Below are positions 27,740 to 40,364 of a stretch of DNA of 64,000 nucleotides, piece by piece. A program made the translations under genes and the position numbers. The DNA is from Kuschelorhynchus macadamiae (taxonomy: Eukaryota > Arthropoda > Insecta > Coleoptera > Curculionidae): contig JAUTXW010000537.1 in NCBI GenBank assembly GCA_030620095.1, positions 1,761,501-1,825,500 on the forward strand. Direction: 5' to 3'. The notes beneath the pieces were generated by a model. The model was not told the DNA's origin. It worked only from the letters and a program-made list of their open reading frames with translations, and made no database searches. Position 1 is the stretch's first letter, and every line of letters begins with the position of its first letter.

Positions 27740-28635
27740 GTTTAGGATAAAGAGAGGTAAACTAAATAAATAAAAAAGAAATAAAAAATGTCTTCAGGAG
27801 ACGAAGGTAAGCGACAATATGATTGTTGTGAATCGACCATAAGTATTTGACAAAGACTCTTGATTTGAAATGTAACTGTCATGATTATTACCTGGTATAA
27901 CAGGATAGAATTAATAACTTTTAAAACTGACAAATACGCTTTTGGAAATAACTATTAGGTGTCTCAAGTAAAAATGCTGATATTTGGCAAACGGGTCTAA
28001 CTTCTGATTATTTTCAAAATCTAAAAACGTTTTTCCTCTAAAATGAACTGGGGAGCTAATATTTCACCCGCTTAAAATTTACAAGGGTTTCCTATGTCCC
28101 GCTGTATCTCCTGGTATATAATTGCGTTTTAGGGAAAATGTTCCCGCACTATAGTGATAAAAAACGTTTTGCTAGAATAACCAGGTTTTTAAGTTTTATT
28201 TCGTTATTTAATTGAATTGCATAAAGTTTTCAAAAAAAATTATTTTTATGGTGACAGTATTAATAAAAAATATATATTCAAGTTTGCTACATCTACAACT
28301 TTTTTTACAATTTGTATATTAAGCAAATCACGGACTTCTGCCACAAAATGTCTTAATTTGCGTTTTATTTTTATTTGATCTAGTTTTAGAAATACTTTTA
28401 TATCTTCATTATGGATCCTTAAATTTAAACAATTTAATTTAGTTAATAATATTACTAATATGCATTGTTATTGAAATATTGAAAAACATGTCATAAGAAG
28501 GCTATTCTTTAAATTTTGGGTAAAAATGCTAAGAGTATGTATAGGAAAGCAAACTTTCGAAACAATCACTCACAATTATTATTATTGTTGTTATTAACAT
28601 TATTATAAATAATATAAATTTTTTAATTTATATTT
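27740..28635. other. No recognised gene
   Basis: AT-rich flank to the right of the CACTA-like element. Nothing recognised. Confidence 0.4.
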
Positions 28636-28639
28636 TATA

Positions 28640-28890
28640 TAATAATAAATTGAACGTTTTTCGATATCTGGTTTTTTTATTCATTGCTCAATTCTGCCAT
28701 TTCTAAACGTGTTCTTTTTTGTAGTATCATTTTCTACGTGTAATATTTTAGTTTCTTGAAAATTGCACATTTGTATATGTTCTGAGAGTGCGCAAGATCT
28801 TTTGTTTAATCTTGCGCCACTTTGCAAAGAATACAGTAGATTTGTTTGAAACTGGATGTTGATCTTTTAATTTACTATAAAATGTTCCGA
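28640..28890 (-). pseudogene. Penelope-like element GIY-YIG endonuclease fragment
   Basis: Minus-strand frames read FYSKLKDQHPVSNKSTVF (about 28875-28815), then CALSEHIQMCNFQETKILHV with EN (about 28800-28735) and KRTRLEMAELSNE followed by IKKPDI. In Penelope-like elements the linker and GIY-YIG domain read ...KLKDxxPxxxKSNVVY.I.C...Y.GQT...L..R...H...ALxEH....H.F.F...KIL..E....KR..LEM..I. Here the GIY-YIG core itself is mostly deleted between KSTVF and ALSEH, and several frameshifts are present. A dead fragment, opposite in strand to the RT fragment at 56.2 kb. Confidence 0.6.
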
Positions 28891-28899
28891 TAGTTTTTT

Positions 28900-29985
28900 G
28901 TTTTTTTTTTAGATATTTTAGTATTTTGATTTTAAAAATTTTAATAATTTTTGGACTGAAATTTTAATAATTTTTGAACAAGATTTAGATTTTGAGGAAT
29001 ATTTATATTATTGTGTGTAGTATTAATTTTCTTATTATAGTTAAAGGATAATAATTATCTGTAAGTATTTGTATTAAACTATTGAAACTCTTTTGTCTTA
29101 AAGTTGGATGGGAAAACTTTTCTATCCTGTTTTCTTTTTAATTAAATTTATTTTATTTTGTTACAATGCTATGACATGTAGTTTGTGTATTTTCCTGAAC
29201 TAGTAGGTTAATAAGTATATAATTACTAAATTTAATAACTCTTATATCGGGATAAAGCAGGTTAAAGGCATTTTCTTTTCCATAATTTAAAGTTTACTTA
29301 GGGCCTTCTATCGGCCTAACTGTTAAACTTAGAAGAAAATGAAATGCACTTTTCAATCCTAACTTATTGAAATTTTTTGGATGACATCAACTAAATCAGC
29401 CGCGCCGTAAAACTGGAAATTAGAGTTAAATTTCGACACTTCCTGTTAAACCGAAAAATGATGTCACCTAATATATATTAAGAAGTTAAGACAGGGAAGT
29501 GCATCCGGTTTCACTTTTAGTTTAACCGTTTTGTCAATAGAGGGCATTAAGTGATCTAAAAGGACAATTTTATGAGGCCATTTTCTCGAAAACGGTTGAA
29601 TTTAGGTATAGAACATGTTACATAAACTATGTTTAAAGTGTTTCAGTGATTAAAATGAGTAACAATATATGCTGTGTTACATTAAAAAAATGTGTATGCA
29701 TTATAGCTCTTACACTTATCACAACAGTTTTCGAGTTATTAAATTTATTCGGGTTAGATTTTCCTACCTGTTTACACACTCCTTATTTCTCCACTTCGAT
29801 TCGTTACTGGTACAAAGTACACGGGTTTAACTAGTATGTTATAAAACATTCCATTTAATCGTCAATTTATACATATCCGAAACCCTTCAGGGAGGACAAT
29901 TTATCATTATGCTATGAGACATAAAAAATGAAGGTAAAGAAATGTCATCCTGCCGGACGTGTGTAAAAGTTTCCTTTTAAATTAT
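28900..29985. other. Intergenic, repeat-like, no gene
   Basis: 29290-29530 holds a diverged inverted pair (about agaaaatgaaatgcactttt against gggaagtgcatccggtttca), followed by tctcgaaaacggttgaattt, a phrase that recurs at about 31285. These look like fragments of a MITE-type family. No coding region. Confidence 0.35.
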
Positions 29986-29991
29986 AGATGA

Positions 29992-30425
29992 TTTTACATC
30001 CCTCGTAAGGAAGTATTGTAATCATAAAAAAAATCACCCTCTGAGATTTTTGCAGATCTTTGCGTTTACGGGTCCCGGGATACAGAATTGTTCTCCTAAT
30101 TCCGTCAGCCTGTCTGGCGTTCGGCTTGTTAACGGCAAAACTCAAAAAAGTTATATAGGGAAAGTGATTGCTTAATAAACTGTAAAAAAATAACACTTAT
30201 TCAATTTACTCCAAATTTGCATGATATGAGGATGAACTGGTAAGATTTTGCTACAAATCCAAGATGGCGGAAAAAAATGGCTGCTTAATAAAATGTCAAA
30301 AGAATCAAGTAAAGAAACTATTTCATCGATTATTATTAAATTTTGCAAACAAAATCAAGTAACTTTTGATGAGGAGCCCTGATGGTGGAATAAAATGGCG
30401 GCCTATTAAAATGTTAACATATCTT
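29992..30425 (-). mobile_element. ATGGCGG-array repeat, copy 3 (partial)
   Basis: Reverse B end (catccctcgtaaggaagtat, tgtaatcataaaa, tcaccctctgagattttt, tccgtcagcctgtctgg) followed by two modules, including ccaagatggcggaaaaaaat. It stops at about 30425 without an A end. Confidence 0.7.
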
Positions 30426-30439
30426 TACTTCACATTAAC

Positions 30440-30790
30440 ATGTCCTGCAGTGCCGCAGGCGCAATGATCAAATTCAGACTGGCAAGTCGCGTGTAGGGCA
30501 AAGACACAAAATAGAATTACAAAAGCAACTACTCCGCTGGCTTATACCGCGGCTGGCATTGAATTACACTGTAGAATCCTGACTTTCGTTTGGAGCATTA
30601 ATTTACATTACACCAACGTCACAACAAAAATACTATAATCCTTGTCTAGAACATATCTTGTAATTCCGCAGGCGCAATGATCCCGTGAATATTAACAATA
30701 TTGCTTTCAAAGAAAGTCAATATTTAACAGTGTAATTCAATGCTGCTCGTGGTATTAGTCAGTGGTTAATACGCTACAGAGAAAAAAACA
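30440..30790. repeat. Foldback repeat with duplicated ccgcaggcgcaatgatc
   Basis: ccgcaggcgcaatgatc occurs as a direct repeat (30453-30469 and 30666-30682), and ggcattgaattacactgt (30555-30572) is inverted at 30727-30744. Unrecognised family, no coding content. Confidence 0.6.
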
Positions 30791-30799
30791 GACTAAATT

Positions 30800-31830
30800 A
30801 CGAGAACAGTTAAACATTAATCAAATATATGAGTATATCGGGTAATTCACGGTGAGTGGCCTATTAGAAAGCCTCAGCTATTAATCATGGCTTTAATTTA
30901 ATTTTTTTCAAACCTCTAGAAATATTTTTCTATACACAGAATGAAAAAAGCGGTGAATGTATAAACTTTATTTCCTTAAATAAAACACCCCATTTCTTTT
31001 TCAAACTTTTGGACATTTTTAAGATTCTAAACATATTTCATGTTCATTTTCAAGAATTTTTTGGAGATATTCACAATTTAAAAATCGAAAATGTAGAATT
31101 TTGAGAGGCTACAAAATTTAATCTGTTTTACTACAAAACGAATTGCACATTACTATCTTAATTTATTAATATCTCCTTTAGGGTATCAAAATTAACATAA
31201 AAAATGTCATGTTAAATTAAAAAGTGATGCCATGCGAAAGCCTACAAAAAACTAAGAACAGAAGTTGTCAATTTTCAAACGTGCATATCTCGAAAACGAT
31301 TGAAATTAGATATAGGTTATCTTATATTTAAAATGTAAAAGTTAATCAATGGCTGTTTGTCACCAAGAGCTGCAGAGCTTCAGTAGTGGTCACAAATTTC
31401 AAAAAATAATAATTAATCCTGCTCTAACTATGATCTGTGTAGTTTCGTTCACACCGGCCGGCCAAGCGCTTGCGCGATACCACAGATACTGCATAATATT
31501 ATTCGCATTCCCTCGTAGCTAGGTCAAACAGCCATTGTGGCACTGTCAAGTAACATTTTCGTCGCGACCCATCCAATAGCAGCTCGCAGTAAATTCATGT
31601 AATATGCGTTGTGACCTTAAAGCAACCAATAAACGACAAGTTGTATATCAAATTGGGAGCGGCAAAAAAATACGGGCAATGTTTCATATTATAGGCGCAT
31701 GTCGTATTTGCTTGTTAGTAGGTTTTATACATATGTGGCAAAAATATAAGACAGGATCAATACGAAGACTGTTTGCAAGAAAAATCATTTCTATTCTAGC
31801 GTACACTGTTTCATAAGATAGTGCCTCATG
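30800..31830. other. No recognised gene; GC-richer patch 31430-31640
   Basis: Mostly AT-rich. 31430-31640 (caccggccggccaagcgc ... ccatccaatagcagctcg) is unusually GC-rich for the window and may be the leader of the hAT remnant that follows, or a fossil of a host exon. No protein recognised. Confidence 0.35.
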
Positions 31831-31834
31831 TGGA

Positions 31835-32571
31835 AATAATTTTAATGAGCTTCAGAAACTAATAATAGCTTTGTTACAAATATCGAAAAATCGTCCCCAG
31901 TACGTGGAACAGTAATTCGAGATGATGGAATAGAGTAGGCAAAGGTGATGGAAGTTTTTGAGACAAAATGAAAAAAGCTAAACGAAGAAAATTGGAGAGC
32001 GACAGCACTTGAAATTTGCGATGTCATAATTAATATTCCACAGAAACGTTTTCAATATACTGATCAGTTAAATGCAGCAAATTATTTGTGAGAAATTTGA
32101 ATGGTACGACAAATCGTTTTCTCTATCTTTTAAAGAATCAGTTAAATCGTACTCTATAGTTGAAAAAGAATAAAGACGGAAGTCAGTGTTTTGTGTTTCA
32201 GTAGATAATATAGAAATTATTCATCTTGTTCAGTCCTACTCAATTTCTTAATTGACATTAATAGTGAAGAAGTCTTTCAAGAAACAATTAAATTGTTAAA
32301 AGTACTTTTTAATAGTAACAACACAGCCAATGACAAGTGTAGGAGTGCCACGTGTCAAGACAGGTTTATTGCCTTAGCATGTTTGTCAGTTGAACAAAAA
32401 CTTATTCGGGGTATTCCGAATTTGAATGAAAGAGTGATTGACAAGTTTGCCGCAAAGAAAAATAGGCGCACTGATTTGGTTTTAAAAAAAATAAAAAATT
32501 GTTTATCACGAATTTTATTATGCGAACTACAATCTGCAGGCAATCTAGAAGAGGGTTTTATTTTGCGTTAA
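31835..32571 (+). pseudogene. hAT transposase C-terminal remnant
   Basis: Broken plus-strand frames read EVFETK and NEENWRATALEICDVIINIP then QKRFQYTDQL (about 31948-32070), FEWYDKSFSLSFKESVKSYS (about 32098-32160), and finally CLSVEQKLIRGIPNLNERVI with DKFAAKKNRRTDLVLKK (about 32378-32500). The last block fits the hAT dimerisation domain tail (LA.LSIE..LI......E.VIDKFA..K.RR.D). The usual CERCFSTLKRIKT block is nearly erased between LLKVLF and ALACLSVEQ. Several stops and frameshifts; catalytically incomplete. Confidence 0.65.
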
Positions 32572-32579
32572 CTTTGTTT

Positions 32580-33300
32580 GAATATGGCGAGGCATATTTT
32601 ATATTGCGTGATTATCAATAACGCTGACAAATGATTTATTTAAATTAGTTAGCTTATATACTGTATTTTATATTCAACATAAACTGCAACCTGTAGCACT
32701 GACACTTTCTAAGGTCACGAGCCGCAACTGAAGTTATTCTATGTTCCCCTTTTTTGACACATTGAAAAATATTCAGAAAAAAACAGAATAGTTTTGTTAC
32801 TTATTGAGTTACTTACGTGCTATGTCTAATGAGACAAATATTTGTCTTTCTTGCTAGTACCTTTACGTGTGGCCTGACCACATCTTGAATGATGTTTGCA
32901 AGAGAACAACGCCATTCCAATCTTTCCTCTGCAAAACACAAAATTTTACTGAACATTATATAGATATATTATGTACCTCTAGCTATTACAGGATGAAATG
33001 AGACAAATAACAATAGAGATAACCTATGATATTTACTTTCATGCTTTGAAAACATCCAACTAAAAGTCAATCAGCAGACCTTAGGTATGTAAATACGGGT
33101 TAATTTCCGAGCTGTATTGCTTCGCTAACGAGCTGTTAAAACAAGGAAATAAGAAAATGCGCTACGCGTTTAAAAGGGGACCTCTTAGGTCAGTTCAAAT
33201 GAAACAAATACTGTCCATCTTCAGGGATATGATAAGTTTTCTTTCGATTTTCTTATTTAGAATACAATAACTTTATAAAACATTTTCGTGCTTAATATAT
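32580..33300. other. No recognised gene
   Basis: AT-rich intergenic DNA without coding signal. Confidence 0.4.
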
Positions 33301-33304
33301 TATG

Positions 33305-33348
<44 letters not shown>
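33305..33348. repeat. (TA)n microsatellite
   Basis: TA tract of about 44 bp just before copy 4 of the ATGGCGG-array repeat. Confidence 0.95.
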
Positions 33349-33352
<4 letters not shown>

Positions 33353-33399
33353 AATTAAAAATTAATAACAATAACAATTAATATAGGTGTAGTGATATG

Positions 33400-34560
33400 T
33401 TATAAAAGTATTACTAATAAAAAACTACTTATCCAATATACCTCAAATTTTGCACAAAAATCAAGTTTTATGCAGAAATGAACTAGTAAAATTTTGGTAG
33501 GATTTCAAGATGGTAGAACAAAATGGCGGCTTAATAAAATATTTAAAAATTCAACCTAAAAAAACTACTTAATTACATAAAATTTAAAATCAGCCCATGA
33601 TTTCAAATTGTATGCCATAACTAAGTGTGGTATAGATATGAACTAGTAAAATAGTGGTACTAATTTAAGATGGAGGAACAAAATGGTGGCCAAATAAAAT
33701 GTGTGCAATCGTGAAAAAAATCATCTTTTCAGGTTTTATATATCTTCACGTTTTTGCGTCCCTAGATGCCAAAAAATATGTTTTATCAATTCCGTCGGTC
33801 CGTCTGTCGGTTTGCCTGCCTGTCTGTCAGGTCGCGGCATAGCTTAAAACTGCTTATCAGATTGACTTCAAATTTTAAACAAAAATTAAGAGTTATATGG
33901 GGATGACCCGGAAATATTTTGGTAAAAATCCAATATGCCGGAATAAGCTGGCAGCCTAGTGAAAAGTTAAAGAAAATTTTGCACCAAAATCAAGTGATAT
34001 ATAAGAATGAACTGTTACCATTTTGGTATGAATATAAGATAGCAAAACAAAATGGCGGCCTAATAAAATAATTAAAAAATCAGCCTGAAAAACTACTTAT
34101 TAGATTAATTTCAAATTGTGTGTGTGTTTGATAAGTGTGATATAGAAATAAGTTAGCAAAGATGTATTACGACTTCAAGATGGCGAAACAAAATGGCGAG
34201 CAAATAAACTTCTGAAAAAATCAACATGAAAAAGTTAATTCAACTGACACATTTTACAGAAAAATAAAATATATATAATATAGTAAATAGATAAACCTCT
34301 ACGAATTCAACATGACAAAATGGCGGTATGTATTATTGAATTTATTTTCAATTATGCTCAAAAATTAAGTATGGTATAGGTAGAAACTGGTAAAATATTG
34401 GTAGAAATCCAATATGATAGAACAAAATGGCACCCAATAAAAATATTTGAAAAGAGAGTATATATATGTATGTGTTCCTAAATAACTATGTACTGAACTA
34501 AACTGGGTCACACTTCACTATTCCTAATAAAACGAAAGATTTATAACGAGGGAAGTTTGC
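33400..34560 (-). mobile_element. ATGGCGG-array repeat, copy 4
   Basis: Reverse copy beginning within a module (its outer B end is missing). It has modules with aacaaaatggcggcttaata (33515) about 140-160 bp apart, an internal B-type module at about 33710-33840 (ccgtcggtccgtctgtcgg), and an A end at about 34500-34560 (cactattcctaataaaacg, ataacgagggaagtttgc). Confidence 0.75.
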
Positions 34561-34564
34561 CGCA

Positions 34565-34910
34565 TTTTTTTGTTTCTTTTTTTGGCCGCATTAATAAGTG
34601 TAAAATATTTCAAAAAAGTCCTTTTTACATATTCATAACGCTCCCGACCAAAAAGCAACCATTAATGGGCCGACACTTTATTAGAACAAAAGAAAAAACT
34701 ATTCACCCTTGCGCATTTTTGGCAGAATATAGTGACGAATCTTCCTGGGTTAAAATCTTCATTTTGATACAGTGTCTTGTGCGTAGCCTTGAGACAGTGT
34801 GTTATACGTACTTTATTCACGAAATCCGCGTTGCAATTGGAGCATTTGTGACAAATCTTGTCCTACAAAAGGGTTCCAAAAACAAAGAATTATTTCTTAA
34901 AACACAAGGT
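34565..34910. other. 118-codon open frame, unrecognised
   Basis: An open frame on the plus strand (34557-34913) has no recognisable domain and starts inside the end of copy 4. Probably chance or a shadow. Confidence 0.2.
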
Positions 34911-34914
34911 TAAG

Positions 34915-37330
34915 TTTTCAAGTTAATGTTCGATAAAATGTTCAGTAAGTTTAGCAGATTATTAAGAATTTTAAAGAAAAAAACCATATCGAAATGTTCA
35001 CGATGAGCATCGAGAGAAAAAAAATTAAAACTTCTTTCGAAGAAGTGACGTGCTAATAATGTTGTTGTAGGTGTCAGACTTACACACCACAAATGCATAA
35101 TTCAAGCGGCTATTAACAAATGAGAAGTATAGGGTTTCCATTTCAAGAATAGAATGGAACTGTTTACACTATCGAAGAATAAAACCCAACATTTTGTTTG
35201 CCTTAGTAGCTATATAATCCACGTGGAAAGAGGAAGTCATTGTATGATGTAAAATAACTCCCAAAACCTTTATAGAAAAAACTTGCTTGAAACGCGAAGT
35301 ATTAAAATTATAACCGTATGAGAACTGTTGAAAATTACGAGTGAACGAAATGAAAAAACACTTATCAACATTTAGAACCAGCCGTTTGCGCTAGCAGTAG
35401 TCATGTAAGCGATCAAGATCGCACTGAAATAAAAGACAATCACTTACATTTTTTATTGTTGAATAGATTTTCAAGGCATCAGCATATGAAGAGAAGTTAC
35501 AATTTTTAAAACATTTACCTGTGTCATTCAAATTTATTAAAAATAAAAGTGGACACAAGTGTGGGGGACTCCTGAAGTAACTACATAAGATTTTGACTTA
35601 TGACTATTAACGACAAACAAACCGGCTTCTGTTGAAAACATATACACAAGTATACAGGGACTCATCCTGAAAGTGGGCTTCCATTGCATTTAATATAAAG
35701 TTAGTATATTGTACGAGATTTGTTTCCACAGATTGCTTTGGGAAGAATCATGCTGCTCCTGTAAGATATCTAATTTGATATTACTAAGCAAGTGTTTATG
35801 CATGACACATTCAAGAACTTTACTAAAAATATTTAACTTACAAATAAGCCTGTAATCCTAACAAACATAGAAGGTATTCCATCAGGACCACCACCCTTAT
35901 TCTCACCCAACTCAGCCAAAATTTGCTGGACATCCTGCTCTGGGATTACTATTCTACAATTTAAGTGGCTAGTTCCAGATTTGTTACTATAAGTTTTTTG
36001 ATCATATGGCTTAAAAACGCTTCTAAAAAAAGTTCACTAACTGCTGGGCCCTCAGCTGATTCACCATGAAGGTGCATTAAATTAGGAATATTAATAGTTT
36101 TGCGATTTGCTGATATAAAATGCCAATTTTTTTTTCGAATTACCAGGTGTGTCATTCTGGATTGAAGACAAATAAGTAGTATAGTCCCTTCGAATAAGTT
36201 GCTTCGTTAACTATCTTAGTATAAAAAATAGTTGATAGTCTATTGGACATTAAGTTTGTTTCCATTTTTCATGTTGTCTATTTTTTTGAGAAATAAATTC
36301 AATAGTATTGCGACTAAAATAAATCAGGTATTTATTATTTACTTTACTTTTAGGTACGTCATTTTGAATCATTTCGTTCAACAGTTTATATAGAATATCC
36401 ACACATTAATCAACACTGTCACAGTCCATAAACAACCCTCGCCAATTAATACGAAGGACTTCGAAATTGATCGCTTTTTAGTTACCCTTTTTTAAATTAA
36501 ATATATAATTAAAGTTATAATCTGAAGATTTAGAACGGGAAATAGTAAATCAAATGCAACGCTTGTATGATGTTGCCCTTCACTTACATGTGGCTCCGCC
36601 AATATTATTTTATTTATCAATGATTCATTGCAAAAAATGAATCTGTTTTATTATTATCGTTTTTAATTGAGCTGAACTGCATAAATTATAAAAGTTCATA
36701 GTGTCCAACAGATCTTTAAATTTTCTCGCAGTGTTTTCTAGGGTTAAATAAGTACAAATAGGTTTCGAAATCCAAAATACCTCAGACATGAAGCTCAAGT
36801 CTCCACAAATCAGCACTGTATCATTTGACATTGTGTTAAATAGCCTGTACAAATTATTAGTAAAGCATTCCAATGCATTCTCGTCCCCAGGGGGCAAATA
36901 AACGCAACACATGTGGATTTTACCTTTACTTTGAGTATAAAGTGTTACTCAAATGTCTTCAACATCGTTCTTTCATTCCGGACGACCAATCACTTGATAC
37001 TCCTGTTTGGCTGCGATCAGAACACCTCCTCCCTCATGCTTTTCACTGGAACTCGCAGAAATACAAGGAAATTACCGTTAAACACCTCATTAGAAAATAC
37101 TGAAGAATTTAACCATGTTTCAGTAATAAAGAATAAATCATATTCGCTGTTTCCTGTCTCACGAGAATGTGCCCATTTTTAATCCATACATATTTAGCTG
37201 CTTCCCTTTTTTTTGTATAACATTTTCTACTCAGAAGAGTCCCGTTCATTAATGAAGATGCAGTTTGTCAGGCCTTCGATATTTATGTCATGATTTGGGG
37301 TAGATGTTCTTAAGATTTTAGCAGCCAATA
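34915..37330 (-). pseudogene. LINE (Jockey-like) remnant: ORF1 end, endonuclease, reverse transcriptase
   Basis: On the minus strand, text typical of the ORF1 end (VLLAAKILRTSTPNHDIN, IFINER; about 37340-37240) is followed by an APE-type endonuclease (EYDLFFITETWLNSSVFSNE, CCVYLPPGDENALECFTNNL, NDTVLICGDLS; about 37130-36780) and a linker/RT start (SNRKT-like, HGESAEGP, LAELGENKGGGPDGIP; about 36130-35880). The RT palm reads SSYADALKIYS (about 35500), so the second catalytic Asp of the usual YADD box is Ala here. The tail runs through LVLNVDKCFFISFTR, IKVLGVILHHTM and TKANKMLGFILR to about 34915. Many stops and frameshifts; inactive. Confidence 0.8.
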
Positions 37331-37339
37331 ACACTTCGT

Positions 37340-37860
37340 CCCTAAATTATTATCCCTAAAATCATTTAAACTTAATAAATAAATGTAATATCTCATGTTT
37401 TGGGATAATACCCTTAAGCACTCCACATACGATATAAAATCTGTTTAATGTTTGAGCAGTATTTTTAGGATACGTAAGTCCTACACCATTTTTGTTTTAC
37501 AACTATAAAAGTGAAATCCCACTCTAAAACCTTGTCAAACATGTGCTAAAATGATACGGGCACTAAGAAATAAAGTTAAATACATTAAATTTATGGCCAA
37601 ACATCACATTTTGAGTGGATATTTTGCGAAAACCGCTTTCAGTCATTAAACAAAAATAAGAGTTCGCTAAAATAATAATTGTTACGTCGGTATTTTAGAA
37701 TATTGCTGGTAGTCTAAAGATCTAAAGTCTAAATTAGATGATCGCAATTAAAAATATTCCAAAGGATATGTAGCTCGATATAAGAGCTTTTAGTTTTGTT
37801 GTTCTTATTAAAAGGGTATCGAAAGGTTTATGATAGGGAGCCGATCAACAAAAAAAGACC
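37340..37860. other. No recognised gene
   Basis: AT-rich. May include more of the LINE ORF1, too decayed to read. Confidence 0.35.
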
Positions 37861-38800
37861 GTCAGTAAATTGGCTTTACCCGGACCTCCCTCGTTTTATT
37901 AGGGATAGTATGAATATATAGTTTTAATTTTTTATTTTGTTTTATCTGTTAATTTAAAATAAACCTTGCCATTTTTTTTCATAATAATAAGTTATCATTA
38001 CATTGAAAGTAATTTTTTAAACGTACTCTATTTCATGTTACTTCTGTGCATAATTGAGGAGTTTGACATACTGATTTTCTAAATATTTCATTGCTTTTGT
38101 TCATATCAATTTTTTACAGTAATTTTCTTAATATTTTATTAACCCGTCATTTCATTCCGACATCATTGTTGCAAAATTTCAATTTAATATTTTTTTGATC
38201 ATCATATTGTTTCGCCATATTGCATTCGTACGAAAATCTTACCAGTTCAGTTCACTTGATATTTGCATATACTGCGAAGTCAAGGAAGAAAGTGGTTTTA
38301 CTTCCCTCAAAATGGCGTCCTAATAAAATGTTTAAATATTCAGTAAAATTCCATTTCCTGGAATTAAGCCAAGAATGGTTGTTAAGTTTGCATAATTTCC
38401 ACTTAATTGGATCAGTAGTGTTTTGGTATTGATTTTTTAAACATTTAATTAGACTGCCATTTTGTTTCACCTTAATGGTTCATCCATAAAATTTTACCAG
38501 TTTACCTTTATAATATGCTTGATTTTTCTGCAAAATTTGAGGTAAATAGGATTCGTAGTTTTATAGCAATAATTTTTTAAAGATTTTATGAAGCTGCCAT
38601 TTTGTTCCGCTATATTGACTTTTTACCAGCTTGTTATTACCGTATTACTTAATTTTTGACCAAAATTTGAAGTCAATCGGATAAGTAATTTTTTAACTAT
38701 CTAAGGCATCTAAGGTCCCTGAAACATGAAGATATGAAAAAATCTCTGAGGGTGATTTTTTTACTATTACAATACTTTCCTCTCACGAGGAAAGTAAAAA
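37860..38800 (+). mobile_element. ATGGCGG-array repeat, copy 5
   Basis: Forward copy. A end ggctttacccggacctccct, then cgttttattagggatagt; modules with ctgccattttgtttcacc and atcggataagtaattttt. The B end (catctaaggtccctgaaac, gagggtgattttttt, tacaatactttcctctcacg, aggaaagtaaa) is complete, but the GACA tract is lost. Confidence 0.75.
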
Positions 38801-38809
38801 AGTTAATAT

Positions 38810-40360
38810 TTTCAAAAAAAAAACTAAAAATTTCGAAGACCGCATAAGTTAGGTATAGGGTAACCTTGAAGTTGGCCTATCTTTTGACGTAGAAATTAAA
38901 TATACTATAATAATTTGGGTATTCCATTTAAAAAATTATAGCTTTGATATGCCACTAGTTTTGAACGTACTCTGTATATTTTGAAATAATTTTAAATCGT
39001 ACCTCCTACCGATATGCAGATATCCCATAAGTAGTGCTAAAAGAAATACCGTTTAGAAGCTAGAGCTCGACGGGTATGAGGTGAGTAAAAGGCAAAACAA
39101 AAAAGAGTGAAACAAAATTTCTGAGATATCCGAAAGACAGAAATGAGTTGAAAGGTCATGTAAACTTTTTGTATGTAGGAGGTCTAGTTTTTGTTTAACT
39201 GATCATTAAATCAGTTAGTCCAAAATTTCAAATCACGCGTTGATTTTACACATTCACCATTCATTTTCTCAAAACTACGTATGTGACAGAAAAAAATTAA
39301 AAACTATTTGCTGGTTCCTTAATTAAGCTGTCTCAAAATTTGAAATTCAGTTTTTTTTGCAATCTTATTGTTTATTTGTTTCATACCCTGTATATCGATA
39401 CACATAATTTTTTAATCAATTTTATTTTTGAAATAAGTTTCATGAAGAATAATATCTTTTTTTGCAAAAGTCTATAACAACTTTTCCTCCTGCAATAAAA
39501 TGAAATCGCTTTTACCCTAAATATATTCCTGGTTATGATGCTTTTTGGCGAAATAATCTTAATTTTTATCTCAAACATTATAATAGAACATAAGAGTTGG
39601 TCAGTTTTGGAACAAACGTTTCCTCACAAAGAACCCAACTACCCAGGTATTTATACCACATTATGAAATTGGCATGTAGACACTTAATACTAAAATATTA
39701 TATCAAACAAACTATAATACAATTTGGACGAACAAAATAAAAGTATGATAAGATCTAATAAACTTATTATCATATAAAATATGGTTTTGTCTTATAAGAA
39801 ATTCGTACAGGTTGTAGGTCAACGCTAAGTATGCTAACAGTACATTTAGTGATATGTGTTTTCGTAAAATCTGCCCGGCATATGGGATAAACTATATTGA
39901 TTTTGTTCTCGCTTTGCTTTGCGAAATTATTATTATTTTCAAGCAGATATTCTAGATTATCTGTCCAATGACGAATAAAAAAACTTTCTGAAATGAAAAG
40001 CGGAAAGCAATTTATTATCCCATCAGCATTATTTGCATCCTCTTGTTAGTAAAAGATAATTGGATGTTCCAGAAAACATAAATTTGCAAACGACAGAAAT
40101 CAGTTGACCTATAAATTTCTCATTATTTTGCGAACTATTCGTTTTTAATTATTGCATTGTTTTTCAGTAAGGTCAGAAAATAAAATTAATATAAGAATCG
40201 GCATAATATTACTATGACATAACAAAGTGACCGTTTTCTACAAATATGTGACGTTATGAGAATATCGATAAATTCAGCCTGATTTCAAATGCGCATTTAT
40301 GTGTGTTCCCGAAATAGTTTTGGGACTTATTGTTCTTTTGGAACCGAAATATTTAATTTA
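38810..40360. other. Repeat-like AT-rich DNA, no gene
   Basis: 38830-39390 resembles an insect MITE-type repeat (ends in cataccctgtatatcgatac) but a matching end was not resolved. 39600-40360 shows nothing recognisable. Confidence 0.35.
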
Positions 40361-40364
40361 TTTC

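Noticed and set aside
34557..34913. 118-codon open frame
   Set aside because: Starts inside the repeat's A end and shows no domain or conservation signal that I can recognise.
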